64,000 bases of DNA from Cytobacillus sp. S13-E01 (GCF_029193815.1 NZ_JARFVC010000012.1:23977-87976), one strand, 5' to 3'. Shown: positions 9,001-17,389, numbered from the stretch's first letter. Numbers and translations: made by a program. The notes: a model not told the origin generated them from the letters alone.

Positions 9001-11104
9001 TAATATTCCGGTATTTGTCGACAATCAAGTGCCAACTTTAGAGGCAACGCTTGATAGTGAAACACTAGAATTCACTTTAGCGTCTGCCGATAACGAAAAT
9101 GGAAGTGGTATTAATTACGTTGCAGTAGTTGTTAATGGGGAAGTTGTTGATTTCTTAAGTGGAGATGTAACAACATATTCATTTACAAATCAACCTGCTG
9201 AAGGTTCATTAGTACAACTTGTTGCAGTTGATAATGCAGGAAATGAAGTTGCGTTAGAATTCCCGAATTTCGGTGATGATACAATTCCATTCATATTTGC
9301 AGATCAACCAACTCCGTTTGGGACATTTAATACTTTAGAAATTCCTGTTTCTGGTTATGTAACAGACTCTTCAGGTATTGAAACAGTACAAATTGCAGGT
9401 AAAGATGTAGGTGTTATATGGAATGAGGAAACAGGGAAGAATGAGTTCTCAACAACATTAACATTTGAAAATGATGGAGTTCACAAATTTAAAATTGGTG
9501 GCACAGATATTGTAGGAAATGACATTTCATTTGAACGTACAATCTTTATTGATTCAGAAGCTCCAACATTAACAATCAATGGACTTCCAAGCAAGAAAAC
9601 TCTTGCAGCTGATGCAGAAAATCCAAAAGTATCTGTAACCATTGAAGATAACTTTGATGAAATTCGCTTTAGTTTAGATGGCAGTGAACTATTCTATAAT
9701 GAATATGTAGAGCCATATGTATTAAGAGGATTCGAACAAACATTTGAAGATATTGAGCTTGTATTAGAAGATGGTGAAAACACATTTGTCTTCGAAGTAA
9801 CAGACTTAGCTGGAAACAAAACAACTAAAGAAGTTACATTAACAAAAGGTGAAGCTACTTCTCCTGGTAATGGTGGAGGAAATAATGGTGGTGGATACAC
9901 TCCTCCAGTTGTCATTCCTGTACCACAGGACCCAACAACCAAACCTGCTGATCAAGGAAATGTAGTTGTTGACGACAAAAACGGCAAAGCTACTTTAAAA
10001 GTTGATGAAACTAAGATTGACAGCCAAATTACAGACTCATCAACAGATGAAGTTGTAATCGAGTTAGGTGAAGCAACAAAAGGTAGCGATATGAGTGAAG
10101 TAAACGCTGAGTTTAATGCGACTACACTTGATAAAATCGCTACAAATAAAAAGTCACTTGTTGTAAACACAGGGACATCTTCTGTAAAGTTTTCTACAAA
10201 AGTTATAGAAGATATTGCAAAACAAGCAGATGGTAATGTCTCATTATCTGTAATAGCTGATAAAGCTGGAGCAGATCTACCGGTTGCATTACCAGGTCAA
10301 AAAGTTGCATCTAACGTATTTGACTTCACTGTATCAGTGAACGATGGAGAATTTACAATTTCTAAATTCGCTGAACCTGTAGAAGTAACGCTATCAGTCG
10401 ATTCAGTGACTGACTCTCGTAAAGCTGCTGCTTATTATTTAAATGAAGAAACGAATAAGTGGGAGTATGTTGGTGGTAAAGTTGCAAATGGTGAGCTAGT
10501 GTTCAAGGCAAACCACTTCTCTAAATATGCAGTACTTGAAAACAACAGAACATTCACTGATGTTACTAAGCATTGGGCTAAAGATGAAATCGAAGTATTA
10601 GCTTCAAGAGCAGTGATTCAAGGTAAGACTGATACAACCTTCAAGCCTGGAGATAAATTAACTAGAGCTGAATTTGCTGTATTATTAGTTCGTTCATTCA
10701 ACCTTGAACTAACTGGTTATGAAGGTACATTTAAGGATGTATCTGCTTATCAAGCATGGAGTGCTCGCCAAATCGAAGCTGCATACCGTGCAGGAATCGT
10801 AAAAGGTGACCTTCAAGGAAACTACAATCCTTCTCAAAATATTACTCGTGAAGAAATGGCTGTTATGATTGTTCGCGCAATTGAACACCAGAATAAGCAA
10901 TTATTAGATGGAAAAGGTAAAACACTAGCCTTTAATGACAATGCTAAGATTGGCAACTTTGCTAAAGAAGCAGTTTCAGTTGCTTCAGACTTAGGAATCA
11001 TTAACGGAAAAGCTGACGGTTCATTTGCTCCTAAGGAAGCAACAAATCGTGCAGAGGCTTCAGTAATGCTTTATCGCTTACTTGAGAAGCTTGGTGAACT
11101 TTAA
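6089..11104 (+). CDS. SLH-anchored subtilisin-family (S8) serine protease
   Basis: This is a secreted, cell-wall-attached endopeptidase of about 1671 residues, of Vpr/lactocepin-like architecture. I chose GTG 6089 because AGAGGGG lies 9 bases upstream and it gives a compact signal peptide (VKVKR, then a hydrophobic stretch, then AFGA). An ATG at 6059 is the alternative. In order: signal peptide, I9-type propeptide (about 50-155), and S8 domain with Asp193 (VIDTGID), His259 in HGMHVSG (the usual form is HGTHVAG) and Ser595 (SGTSMAAPHVAGG). A PA domain is inserted at about 450-550. Beta domains follow, including a FlgD-like stretch starting SPNGDGIQD, then a Gly-rich linker, a module homologous to that in the amylopullulanase, and three SLH repeats. 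Its own terminator suggests a monocistronic unit. It may mature or degrade surface proteins; the substrate is unknown. Confidence 0.93.
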   Translation: MKVKRITALVLIFLLTFGNIAFGAVLPIREVDNTKRQANKSLTEIKTEELAGQYNADDKVRVIVELDGEVAIQYAQKKGVKYDELSETEKGNLQSAALEAQEETKAQISSQKIEIDYITNFTTVVNGFSAEVEYGSLPLLEALPNVGKVHIVNEYQRPTVKPEMVYSKELVQAQEAWREYGYKGEGMVVGVIDTGIDPSHRDMVLSEETEPKLTEELVNSQITANELPGMYYTEKVPYGYNYMDNNQQILDIGPDASMHGMHVSGTVAANGDEANDGIKGVAPEAQLLALKVFGNDPEMPSTFGDIYVKAIDDAIALGVDVINMSLGSTAAFVIPEDPEQEAVKRAVESGVLMAISAGNSAHFGNGFDNPFASNPDIGVSGSPGVSYESLQVASFENQFMDLDAVTYTIGENAAAKAPFMSSGNVHPTSLGDESYELVYAGLGRMPGDSQTAPDANDFEGLNVEGKFVLIQRGESPFVSKTLNAQAAGAAGVIIFNNLDGFINMANDPEITIPHLFMLKENGSVLKTALEADETVTVSFEGDLTKSPNPAADKMSAFTSWGLTPNLDFKPEITAPGGQIYSTLNDDTYGMMSGTSMAAPHVAGGSALVLQRVDEQFDLAGSNRVNMAKNILMNTASPVIDKGTINTMFGFTNPYSPRRQGAGIMQLHSALSTPVVVTDVVTNEAKVALKEVGDNLSFTLNAQNFSDTAVTYNVGVNVQTDLSLFGVLGYAVDELEAQALDGAIVTVNNGNNVVEVPANGSVTITVEVDLTNAVVLNRNASGYVPAVEVFPNGYFAEGYVTLTETTDTHPELTVPYVGFKGDWDKAPVLDGTKYDDESSFYGMTGLVYASTGGYSYLGYSPSDDSFKSNAIAISPNGDGIQDQAIPILSFLRNAKKVEFNVVAKDGETILRTLRTENNVRKNYYDGGRAAQYSLNPVRGWDGKVKNALATEGLYYYQIKTVIDFPGAEAQTVNIPVFVDNQVPTLEATLDSETLEFTLASADNENGSGINYVAVVVNGEVVDFLSGDVTTYSFTNQPAEGSLVQLVAVDNAGNEVALEFPNFGDDTIPFIFADQPTPFGTFNTLEIPVSGYVTDSSGIETVQIAGKDVGVIWNEETGKNEFSTTLTFENDGVHKFKIGGTDIVGNDISFERTIFIDSEAPTLTINGLPSKKTLAADAENPKVSVTIEDNFDEIRFSLDGSELFYNEYVEPYVLRGFEQTFEDIELVLEDGENTFVFEVTDLAGNKTTKEVTLTKGEATSPGNGGGNNGGGYTPPVVIPVPQDPTTKPADQGNVVVDDKNGKATLKVDETKIDSQITDSSTDEVVIELGEATKGSDMSEVNAEFNATTLDKIATNKKSLVVNTGTSSVKFSTKVIEDIAKQADGNVSLSVIADKAGADLPVALPGQKVASNVFDFTVSVNDGEFTISKFAEPVEVTLSVDSVTDSRKAAAYYLNEETNKWEYVGGKVANGELVFKANHFSKYAVLENNRTFTDVTKHWAKDEIEVLASRAVIQGKTDTTFKPGDKLTRAEFAVLLVRSFNLELTGYEGTFKDVSAYQAWSARQIEAAYRAGIVKGDLQGNYNPSQNITREEMAVMIVRAIEHQNKQLLDGKGKTLAFNDNAKIGNFAKEAVSVASDLGIINGKADGSFAPKEATNRAEASVMLYRLLEKLGEL

Positions 11105-11120
11105 AATTAAGTAATGGATT

Positions 11121-11154
11121 GGACTACCTCATATCGCTATGAGGTAGTCTTTTG
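11121..11154 (+). terminator. Terminator of the S8 protease
   Basis: Arms GACTACCTCAT / ATGAGGTAGTC around a 6-base loop, followed by TTTT. It is 17 bases after the stop codon. Confidence 0.93.
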
Positions 11155-11158
11155 GTTC

Positions 11159-11290
11159 GTGTGGCAGCACGCTTCGCTATAGGGTGAAAGTCCCGAATGC
11201 ATCCGCCGTTCAGTCAGGAAGCATTAGCTGACAGACAGTGCGATATTGTATCCGTAAATTCTAACACGCATAAGTGCAACTACGCCTCTG
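11159..11290 (+). mobile_element. 5' fragment of a group IIC intron
   Basis: The segment starts GTGTGG and contains CTATAGGGTGAAAGTCCCGA, which closely matches the 5' domain I consensus of bacterial class C group II introns (GTGTG at the boundary, then TATAGGGTGAGAGTCCCGA). Class C introns characteristically insert directly behind Rho-independent terminators, and this one begins five bases after the terminator T-run. No reverse transcriptase ORF and no convincing domain V or VI follows, so it is a truncated relic. The 3' limit is a guess. Confidence 0.6.
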
Positions 11291-11363
11291 TCTTCACCAT
11301 TAAGGCTCGCTATTCGGTACGTTTACTTGAATAAAATAAATAGTTACATTTTATCTTTGGTAG

Positions 11364-11612
11364 TTAATGTTTAATTAAAAACGTACTATACGGAACTTTA
11401 CCAATCATTATAGTTGCAACTTGAATTGGAATAGTAGGGTGTTTTTTTTCCACATACGCTAATACATCTTTTCTTATGTGTTTAGCTGTTTTAAGTACAT
11501 CTTCATCAAGGTCTTCAGAATACTCCTTAGCAAATAATTTTTTATTGATAAAAAGTCTGATTTCTAGTAACCCATTTTTGGTTTTGAGCTCACTTTTATA
11601 AAAAATAGACAT
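11364..11612 (-). CDS. Small conserved-looking protein of unknown function
   Basis: About 82 residues starting MSIFYKSELKTKNG, rich in charged residues and with alternating beta-like segments. There is no signal peptide, membrane segment or recognised motif. I chose the inner ATG at 11612, preceded by GGACGTG; ATG codons at 11633 and 11630 would add seven residues. It stands alone between the intron relic and the transporter operon, on the same strand as the operon but beyond its terminator. Even composition and a plausible start suggest a real gene. The function is not recognised. Confidence 0.55.
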   Translation of the reverse strand: MSIFYKSELKTKNGLLEIRLFINKKLFAKEYSEDLDEDVLKTAKHIRKDVLAYVEKKHPTIPIQVATIMIGKVPYSTFLIKH

Positions 11613-11782
11613 GATTTCACGTCCGTTCATCAAAATCTAATTACCTATATTTTCTCAAGTTGTTGTCTATTTATGCATAGTTGGTAAGTTGTTTTTTGGT
11701 AATTCTAGAGAGAAGTCAAAACAGCCATTAATAGACAATATAAAGCAGGGAGTACTGGTATAAAGGTAGGGAGTTTTGAAGA

Positions 11783-11821
11783 AATAAAAAAAGTGGGTCA
11801 AGCAGCTGCCTGACTCCACAT
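11783..11821 (-). terminator. Terminator of the amino-acid ABC transporter operon
   Basis: On the minus strand, GTGGAGTCAGGCAGC and its near-perfect complement form a GC-rich hairpin followed by a T-run. It lies directly behind the ATPase stop codon. Confidence 0.92.
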
Positions 11822-11822
11822 T

Positions 11823-12566
11823 TTACCTTGCGAGCACCTTCTGCAAAAACTGCTTCGTCCGCTCTTCATTAGGGTTTGAAAAAATATCCTCAGGTTTACC
11901 TTGTTCGACAATATATCCATCAGCAATAAACACAACTCGATCTGACACATCTTTAGCAAAGTCCATTTCATGTGTGACAATAATCATCGTTTGACCCTCG
12001 GCAGCGAGTTCTTTGATTACGGCTAACACCTCTCCGACGAGCTCTGGGTCAAGTGCGGATGTTGGTTCATCGAATAAGAGAATATCAGGCTTAAGAGAGA
12101 GCATTCTGGCAATGGCCGCACGCTGTTTTTGACCACCTGATAGTTGTTCAGGGTAATGGTTTTTATGGGCCAACAAGCCTACTTTTCGTAAAAGCTCCTC
12201 TGCTTCTAGAACCACCTCTTGTTTATTTCTTTTTTGAACAACAAGTGGAGCTTCAATAATATTATCCAACACAGTTTTATGTGGGAAAAGATGAAAATGC
12301 TGAAACACCATTCCGGAATATTGACGGATATCTGTTTTCTGTTTTTTAGAAGGAGTATCCCCGTTAAAAGCAATTTGTACATCATTTATTTGAATGACCC
12401 CTGAAGTGGGAGTCTCTAATAAATTCAAGCAGCGCAGCAAGGTTGTTTTACCAGAGCCCGATGGACCAATGATACTTACAACCTCACCTTTTTCAATCTG
12501 AAGTGAGATCGATTTTAAGACTTCATTATTCTCGAACTGTTTACTTAGCTTCTCAACTTTAATCAT
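11823..12566 (-). CDS. Polar amino-acid ABC transporter, ATP-binding protein
   Basis: This is the cytoplasmic ATPase that powers uptake through the adjacent permease. It has 247 residues, the normal length of the GlnQ/TcyC-type family. Walker A is GPSGSGKTT (about 33-41), the Q-loop is GMVFQH, the ABC signature is LSGGQKQR, Walker B is ILLFDEP, and the switch His lies in VTHEMDF. The RBS AGGAGG sits upstream of ATG 12566. It is the third gene of a binding protein-permease-ATPase operon and lies 21 bases behind the permease. Together with the SAM riboswitch upstream, this points to sulfur amino acid transport (cystine or methionine). Confidence 0.93.
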   Translation of the reverse strand: MIKVEKLSKQFENNEVLKSISLQIEKGEVVSIIGPSGSGKTTLLRCLNLLETPTSGVIQINDVQIAFNGDTPSKKQKTDIRQYSGMVFQHFHLFPHKTVLDNIIEAPLVVQKRNKQEVVLEAEELLRKVGLLAHKNHYPEQLSGGQKQRAAIARMLSLKPDILLFDEPTSALDPELVGEVLAVIKELAAEGQTMIIVTHEMDFAKDVSDRVVFIADGYIVEQGKPEDIFSNPNEERTKQFLQKVLAR

Positions 12567-12587
12567 TTTGATAACCTCCTATTACGA

Positions 12588-13265
12588 TCAGACATAACGA
12601 TTCGCTTTTTTCTCAAGATAATCCTGTAAAAGGGTTACCACTGTGCATAATCCCCAATAGATTAAAGCCACAAGGATGTATAAGGTTAAGCTCTCATACG
12701 TCTGGCCAACAACAACCTTTGCGCGGTAAAACATCTCTGAAACGGTGATAACCATCGCAAGCGACGTACCTTTAATAATATCCATGAAAACACTAGATAA
12801 AGGTGGCAATGCGATTCGAGTTGCTTGCGGTAAAATAATTCGCCTCATCGTTTGCCAATAGGACATTCGTAATGTTTCAGCAGCTTCCCATTGTCCTTTT
12901 GAAACTGAAGAAATCGCTGAGCGAATAATTTCGGCAGTATAGGCTGAAAAGTGAACGCTCATTCCGACTATCGCAGCCGTAAGAGGTTCTAGTTCTATCC
13001 CGATCATTGGGAGTCCAAAATATAAGATAAATAAAATAACGAGCAACGGAGTACCACGCATAAATGATATAAATAGACGTGCAGGTATACTACTGAATTT
13101 AAATTTACTCATTCTAGCTAAAGCAATAAATAATCCTAAAATTAATGAAATAATCATACTTACGATCGCAATTAGGATTGTAATCCATGCTCCCTCTAAT
13201 ATAAAAGGGAGGGAGTCTAACGCTATTTCTATATTAAAAAGATATTCCCATTTAAAATCAGACAT
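12588..13265 (-). CDS. Polar amino-acid ABC transporter, permease
   Basis: Integral membrane subunit of 225 residues of the HisM/GlnP/TcyB family. About five hydrophobic segments are visible. The EAA-loop region reads EAAETLRMSYWQTMRRIILP, the expected ATPase contact site. Start ATG 13265 is preceded by AAAGGAG. It lies 157 bases downstream of the binding-protein gene, with an internal hairpin in between, and 21 bases before the ATPase gene. With only one permease gene, the channel is probably a homodimer. Confidence 0.93.
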   Translation of the reverse strand: MSDFKWEYLFNIEIALDSLPFILEGAWITILIAIVSMIISLILGLFIALARMSKFKFSSIPARLFISFMRGTPLLVILFILYFGLPMIGIELEPLTAAIVGMSVHFSAYTAEIIRSAISSVSKGQWEAAETLRMSYWQTMRRIILPQATRIALPPLSSVFMDIIKGTSLAMVITVSEMFYRAKVVVGQTYESLTLYILVALIYWGLCTVVTLLQDYLEKKANRYV

Positions 13266-13387
13266 TATAAGACTCCTTTAAAGTATGTTTTATGCTGTTT
13301 GGAAATAGAAAAGAGTGGGGTTTGTCATCGTTAATTGTCGAATAATCGATAACGAACCATTACAGACATTTATTCAAAAAATGACTA

Positions 13388-13414
13388 AAAAGAAAGGAAT
13401 CTAAATGATTCCCC
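13388..13414 (-). terminator. Weak intra-operon terminator-like hairpin
   Basis: On the minus strand, GGAATC-ATTTA-GATTCC followed by TTTCTTTTT lies directly behind the binding-protein stop codon. Such leaky hairpins commonly let the binding protein be made in excess over permease and ATPase. Confidence 0.6.
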
Positions 13415-13422
13415 CTGACTAC

Positions 13423-14262
13423 CTATTCAATATCAACCGGTTGAGATACGTCAGCACCAAAGAATTCAAGTGCAATCTCTTTAACCGTTCCATCATCAAT
13501 CATTTCTTGTAAAACTTTATCTAATTCTGCTTTAAGCTCTGGGCTATCTTTTTGCATCACGATTGCGCCAACATTTGGCTCAAACTTTACGTTTTCAGCA
13601 AGCTTTAATCCAGGCTTATCAAATTGCTTTAATGTTTGAATTAAGACAAGGTAGTCATTAAGTGTGGCATCAATCCGACCATTGATGATCTCAGGAAGGA
13701 CAGTGTCAGAGCCTGAGTAGACAACTACTTCTGCGCCTTGTTTTCTAGCAAAATCTGCATAGTTACTTGTCGCTGAGCCACCAACCTTTTTCCCTTTTAA
13801 ATCTGCAACTGTTTCAATTCCAGAGTTGTCACTCGCACGTACAAGTGCCGAACCAAATGAATGTTTAATCGGAATCGTAAAATCAAACTTTTCTAGACGT
13901 TCTTCAGTGATTGTAAAATCATTTGCTGCTACATCGATTTGTCCATTTCTAAGTGCGGGAAGCAAACCGTCAAATTCCATTGTTTTAAATTCGATTTCTA
14001 AACCTAGTCTGGTTCCTAATTCTCTTACAACCTCAACGTCAAACCCTGTTAATTCTTTTGTTGTTTCATCAAAATAGGTAACAGGATAATAAAGTCCTTC
14101 TGTACCAACGACTAGTTTGCCAGATTCCTTGATTCTTTCCCATGAGGTTTGTTCTTTTGTTGGTGTTTCAGAACCTGTAGTGTTGTCAGTTTCACTACTA
14201 CCGCAAGCCGCAAGCACAAATCCTAACGTTAAAATTAATAGCAATAATGAAAGTTTTTTCAT
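13423..14262 (-). CDS. Amino-acid ABC transporter substrate-binding lipoprotein
   Basis: Extracellular lipid-anchored binding protein (SBP_bac_3 family) of 279 residues. The signal peptide ends in the lipobox LAACG. The mature protein starts with a Ser/Thr-rich tether, and then WERIKESGKLVVGTEG opens the two-lobed fold. GFDVEV and the DVAANDFTIT region are typical of polar amino-acid binders. I chose ATG 14262, which has AAAGGTGGG seven bases upstream, over a GTG four codons earlier inside that RBS. It is the first gene of the operon, directly under a SAM riboswitch. The sequence resembles cystine binders (TcyA/TcyJ type), but methionine cannot be excluded. Confidence 0.92.
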   Translation of the reverse strand: MKKLSLLLLILTLGFVLAACGSSETDNTTGSETPTKEQTSWERIKESGKLVVGTEGLYYPVTYFDETTKELTGFDVEVVRELGTRLGLEIEFKTMEFDGLLPALRNGQIDVAANDFTITEERLEKFDFTIPIKHSFGSALVRASDNSGIETVADLKGKKVGGSATSNYADFARKQGAEVVVYSGSDTVLPEIINGRIDATLNDYLVLIQTLKQFDKPGLKLAENVKFEPNVGAIVMQKDSPELKAELDKVLQEMIDDGTVKEIALEFFGADVSQPVDIE

Positions 14263-14339
14263 TTGTTTACCCACCTTTTTATATAGTTTTACTCGGTTTT
14301 AACCATATAGTAATAGTCAAATCCGACGAAGCCTCCAAA

Positions 14340-14374
14340 CAAACAAAAAACCTCATCAACAAGAAGAGGTTTGG
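14340..14374 (-). terminator. Riboswitch-controlled terminator
   Basis: On the minus strand, AACCTC...GAGGTT followed by TTTTTGTTT forms a hairpin immediately after the SAM-I aptamer and about 80 bases before the binding-protein start. It is the expression platform that should form when SAM is bound. Confidence 0.88.
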
Positions 14375-14390
14375 AATAGAACGCATCCGA

Positions 14391-14510
14391 CTCTTCTCAT
14401 CTTTCAAGCGATTGCTTGCTGGATTTGGCACAGTACTCATCAAACACATGAGTCCGCTGCCGAGGTTTCCTAGGGCCATTTCCCTCCACCTCTCGCGATA
14501 AGAGACTAAT
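14391..14510 (-). promoter_or_regulatory. SAM-I (S-box) riboswitch
   Basis: On the minus strand the leader reads CTCTTATC, then GAGAGGTGGAGGGAAATGGC, CCTAGGAAACCTCGGCAGC, and later TGTGCCAAATCC, GCAAG and GATGAGAAG. These are the P1 start, the conserved GGTGGAGGGA/GGCCCTA-GAAACC-GGCA core of P2 to P4, and the closing P1 strand of the class I SAM riboswitch. A terminator follows. High SAM should shut off the transporter operon, so the substrate probably serves methionine or cysteine supply. Confidence 0.95.
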
Positions 14511-14657
14511 TAACTATTAAGCTACTGTTGAAAATAATACCATCTTGGAAAATAGGAGTCAATAAGTTTGTTTATCCGATGAACCGTTGTGTGGTGTTTA
14601 GTAATGTATTGAAAAAATGATATAATGGAAAAAAATTCTGCAATGGGGGATGTTAGG

Positions 14658-15560
14658 TTGGTATATCAAAAGTCTATACTTACAGTTTTAGTTGCGCTCA
14701 TTCTGATTTTAAGTCCCACAACTAGTTTTGCAGAAAAAACGGTAATCATTGATCCTGGGCATGGTGGCAAGTTCAGCGGGACATGTGGCTATTCTGGCTC
14801 TCAGTCCGGATTCTGTGAAAAAGACGCAAACCTAGCTGTTGCGCTAAAACTTCAGGAACAGCTTAAATCGACAGATATTAACGTACGTTTAACGCGAACA
14901 ACCGATAAACATTTTGCACCCTATCTTAAAAATGAAGATGGAAGCACACCTGGTGGTGACTTTGCCCTCAGAATGAAGGTCGCAAATGACATCGCCGCAA
15001 CTAACAACAACAACAGTATTTTCATTTCGATCCATCATAATGCCGATCCAACCAATCCGTTTAAAAGAGGAATTGAAACGTACTATTATGATGGTATCAA
15101 TAATGCGAAATCAGAGTATCCTCATGATCCACTGCAGATAAAATACTTATCAGAAAATAAACGACTGGCAGAAGTGGTTCATCCAATCCTAGTTGGTTCT
15201 TTGGGTCTTCCGAATCGAAAAATCCACTCTGACCAAAGCTTTTTCGTAATTAGAAATGCACAAATGCCCTCGATATTAGTTGAACTTGGCTATATGATAA
15301 ATCGAAATGAGGAAAAGTTAATTAAAACAGACCAATATCAAGAGGATGCAGCAACTGCACTCGCAGCAGCGATAACTGCATATTTTAAAGTGTATGAAGT
15401 ATATGGGATGGGTGAAAACAGGCTAGCTACCTTTGAAACTGAAATAGATGCCCTGCGCTATGCGTATTCTGTGAAATCTGCACTTGCTGTGTTTGATAAG
15501 GACCAACAGAAGGTAATATATGAAAAGAAAAGCCTTACATATGCATTGAAGCCTTGGTAG
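14658..15560 (+). CDS. N-acetylmuramoyl-L-alanine amidase (Amidase_3)
   Basis: This is a secreted zinc amidase that cleaves the MurNAc-L-Ala bond of peptidoglycan. TTG 14658 is the best start: GGGGGA lies 7-8 bases upstream and the product opens with a clean signal peptide (MVYQKS, hydrophobic core, TSFAEK). An ATG at 14625 would bury the signal. Catalytic and metal residues are visible: His in DPGHGG, Glu in the EKDANL segment, His in SIHHNA and Glu in VELGYM. The catalytic domain is followed only by a short tail, with no SLH or SH3 binding repeats, so retention may rely on the next gene or on nothing. It is followed 13 bases later by a lipoprotein gene. Confidence 0.9.
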   Translation: MVYQKSILTVLVALILILSPTTSFAEKTVIIDPGHGGKFSGTCGYSGSQSGFCEKDANLAVALKLQEQLKSTDINVRLTRTTDKHFAPYLKNEDGSTPGGDFALRMKVANDIAATNNNNSIFISIHHNADPTNPFKRGIETYYYDGINNAKSEYPHDPLQIKYLSENKRLAEVVHPILVGSLGLPNRKIHSDQSFFVIRNAQMPSILVELGYMINRNEEKLIKTDQYQEDAATALAAAITAYFKVYEVYGMGENRLATFETEIDALRYAYSVKSALAVFDKDQQKVIYEKKSLTYALKPW

Positions 15561-15573
15561 GAGGGAAATTAAA

Positions 15574-16200
15574 TTGAAGAAAACAATCTATAGTTTACTC
15601 TGTACCCTCCTTCTATTAGGATGCCAAGCACCGACACCCGGTCCCATTCAAGAAACAAAGGAGAAACAAATTTCACCGAAAGAACAAAAAATCGTTAAAA
15701 ATAAACAAGGTAACTTAAAACACTATCGACCACAGGTAGGAACAATAAGGACTTACACAAATGCTGGGGAAGAAATTTATACCCATGAAATTGTCTCGGA
15801 AAATGATGAGTATATTCAACAAACTGTCTATTTAAGCGGAGCGCCAACAACCCAAATCTATCGCTGGACAGATGATGAAATTGCGCTTGTGTATGAAATA
15901 GCCGGTAATCAACCACCTGAACTCCTTGATGAATTTATTCCATTTGAAACCCCTGAGATGATGATGAATAACAATGGACAATCTGAGTGGTTGATTTTAG
16001 AAAAAAACAACACGGTCACAGTACCAGCCGGAACATTTTCAAATGTGATTACTATAAAAAAGATAACCGCTGAAGTTGAAGGTGCAGAGACGATTTATAC
16101 AAGATATTACGCTCCGTCTATGGGACTAATAAAAGAAACCTATGAAGTGACAGGTGATACTGGGTATAAGGACGAAGCCAATTTAGAAAATAGTCAGTAA
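15574..16200 (+). CDS. Putative lipoprotein of unknown function
   Basis: It has 208 residues with an N-terminal lipoprotein signal (LCTLLLLGCQ), a lysine-rich tether and a predicted beta-rich domain (YRPQVGTIRTYTNAGEEIYT onward). It is lipid-anchored outside the membrane. The TTG start at 15574 has the strong RBS TAGGAGGG, which overlaps the amidase stop codon, so the pair is co-translated. The domain resembles small surface lipoproteins next to wall hydrolases. No catalytic motif is seen. Confidence 0.82.
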   Translation: MKKTIYSLLCTLLLLGCQAPTPGPIQETKEKQISPKEQKIVKNKQGNLKHYRPQVGTIRTYTNAGEEIYTHEIVSENDEYIQQTVYLSGAPTTQIYRWTDDEIALVYEIAGNQPPELLDEFIPFETPEMMMNNNGQSEWLILEKNNTVTVPAGTFSNVITIKKITAEVEGAETIYTRYYAPSMGLIKETYEVTGDTGYKDEANLENSQ

Positions 16201-16201
16201 A

Positions 16202-16240
16202 AGTGGGGGTCAGATGTGGAGGTGATTCCCACTCATTTTA
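16202..16240. terminator. Terminator-like hairpin between convergent genes
   Basis: Arms AGTGGG and CCCACT, extended by GTCA/TGAT pairing, are followed by CATTTTAT. It overlaps the last codons of the minus-strand regulator and lies directly behind the lipoprotein stop codon. It probably ends the plus-strand transcript. Confidence 0.5.
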
Positions 16241-17115
16241 TCTTTTAAACGGTTAATTCTTTCATCAATATACGGAACGTGCTTATCTTCGAGTCTAAGT
16301 TCAAAGATTTTTTTGGCATTTTCCATATAGCGTAAGGCTGTTAAAAAATGATCTAGCATTTCATAATTGTAACCGGTATGGTAATGTAATTCTCCAAATA
16401 AGTACATATTATCCGTCTTTAGGCACCAATCAATCGCCTGTTTGCAAGAATAATTTGACTCTTCAAATTTTGAAAGCCGTGAGAGTGCTTTTGCTTTGTT
16501 ATAAAAAATTCTCGTTTTAATCGATACATCCTGTAAATATGGAATTCTTTCTAGATGTGGCAGCACCATATCATATAGTTCAATCACCTTGTCATTTTCG
16601 TAGTCATTAAAATGGATAACGGCAATTGCGCTGTAGATCTCAATCTCCCGTTCATTAAATACTTTATCTGAGGAATGAGTTAATTGTATCGCTTCAAATA
16701 GTAGCTTCTTAGCTAACTCGGTATTTTTATTTACTTCATATTCACAAATACCTTGATGCCATAATAGCAGCTGCTTATTTTTTCGAATATCTCTAAATAA
16801 GGGATTGTTCAGTTCAGCTTTGACAATATCTCTAATGATATCGTATTTCATCTCTCTTCTTGCTTGTTTAAGCTGAAGTGTTACTTCCTTTACATAATCT
16901 ACCTTTGGAGTGCTCGCTATTTCATAAAAATAGTTTATATCGACACCAAGCTTTTGAGAGATGAAATAGAGGGTTGAAGCAAGTGGGTAGCCTTCCCCTT
17001 TTTCGATAATGCTGATTTGTGATTGAGTACAGATTCCCTTACTTAACTCGACTTGGGACATTCCTAAAGACTTGCGCAAATGCCTAATTTCTTCTCCTAT
17101 TTTCGCAAAATCCAC
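16210..17115 (-). CDS. RRNPP-family (PlcR/NprR-like) peptide-responsive regulator
   Basis: 301 residues. An N-terminal Xre-type helix-turn-helix (about 6-60; MSQVELSKG...QSQISIIEKG) is followed by an all-helical region of TPR-like repeats up to the C-terminus. This is the layout of PlcR, NprR and Rgg-type sensors, which bind an imported signal peptide in the TPR groove and DNA through the HTH. GTG 17115 is the start, with AAAAGGTG upstream. It is divergent from the exported peptide gene at 17570, whose product carries ELPPVY four times; by genome logic that peptide is its ligand. The fold is well supported. The pairing is inferred from position. Confidence 0.88.
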   Translation of the reverse strand: MDFAKIGEEIRHLRKSLGMSQVELSKGICTQSQISIIEKGEGYPLASTLYFISQKLGVDINYFYEIASTPKVDYVKEVTLQLKQARREMKYDIIRDIVKAELNNPLFRDIRKNKQLLLWHQGICEYEVNKNTELAKKLLFEAIQLTHSSDKVFNEREIEIYSAIAVIHFNDYENDKVIELYDMVLPHLERIPYLQDVSIKTRIFYNKAKALSRLSKFEESNYSCKQAIDWCLKTDNMYLFGELHYHTGYNYEMLDHFLTALRYMENAKKIFELRLEDKHVPYIDERINRLKDKMSGNHLHI

Positions 17116-17147
17116 CTTTTTTCACACCTTTTATTGAGTGTTTTTTT

Positions 17148-17313
17148 TTAAAAAGATAATAAAGTATAAAAGTTTGTACCTAGTTTTAGTGTCCAGCTCC
17201 AGGCGCCACCCGGCTCTATGGTATAAGTCAATCCGTCCGGAAGGTTAAAGAACAACCTTCCAGCCGGCTTGTCTTATGCTTGTCGCCGATAAGCGGGCGC
17301 CTTGCGCTTTTGT
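17148..17313. repeat. Dispersed intergenic repeat A, copy 2
   Basis: Same order as the other copies: AAGATAATAAAGTATAAAAG, TTTGTACCTAGTTTTAGTG, CTCCAGGCGCCACCCGG, a central hairpin (CCGGAAGGTT / AACCTTCC), then GTCGCCGATAAGCGGGCGCC and GCGCTTTT. It lies between the regulator start and the peptide gene, so it splits what would otherwise be a compact divergent control region. Confidence 0.85.
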
Positions 17314-17389
17314 TCTGTAATGTATAAAGGCATCCTCTTGGTGCCTGTTATTTCATTATCCATAAAAATTAGTTTTAAGAAAAGAGCAT

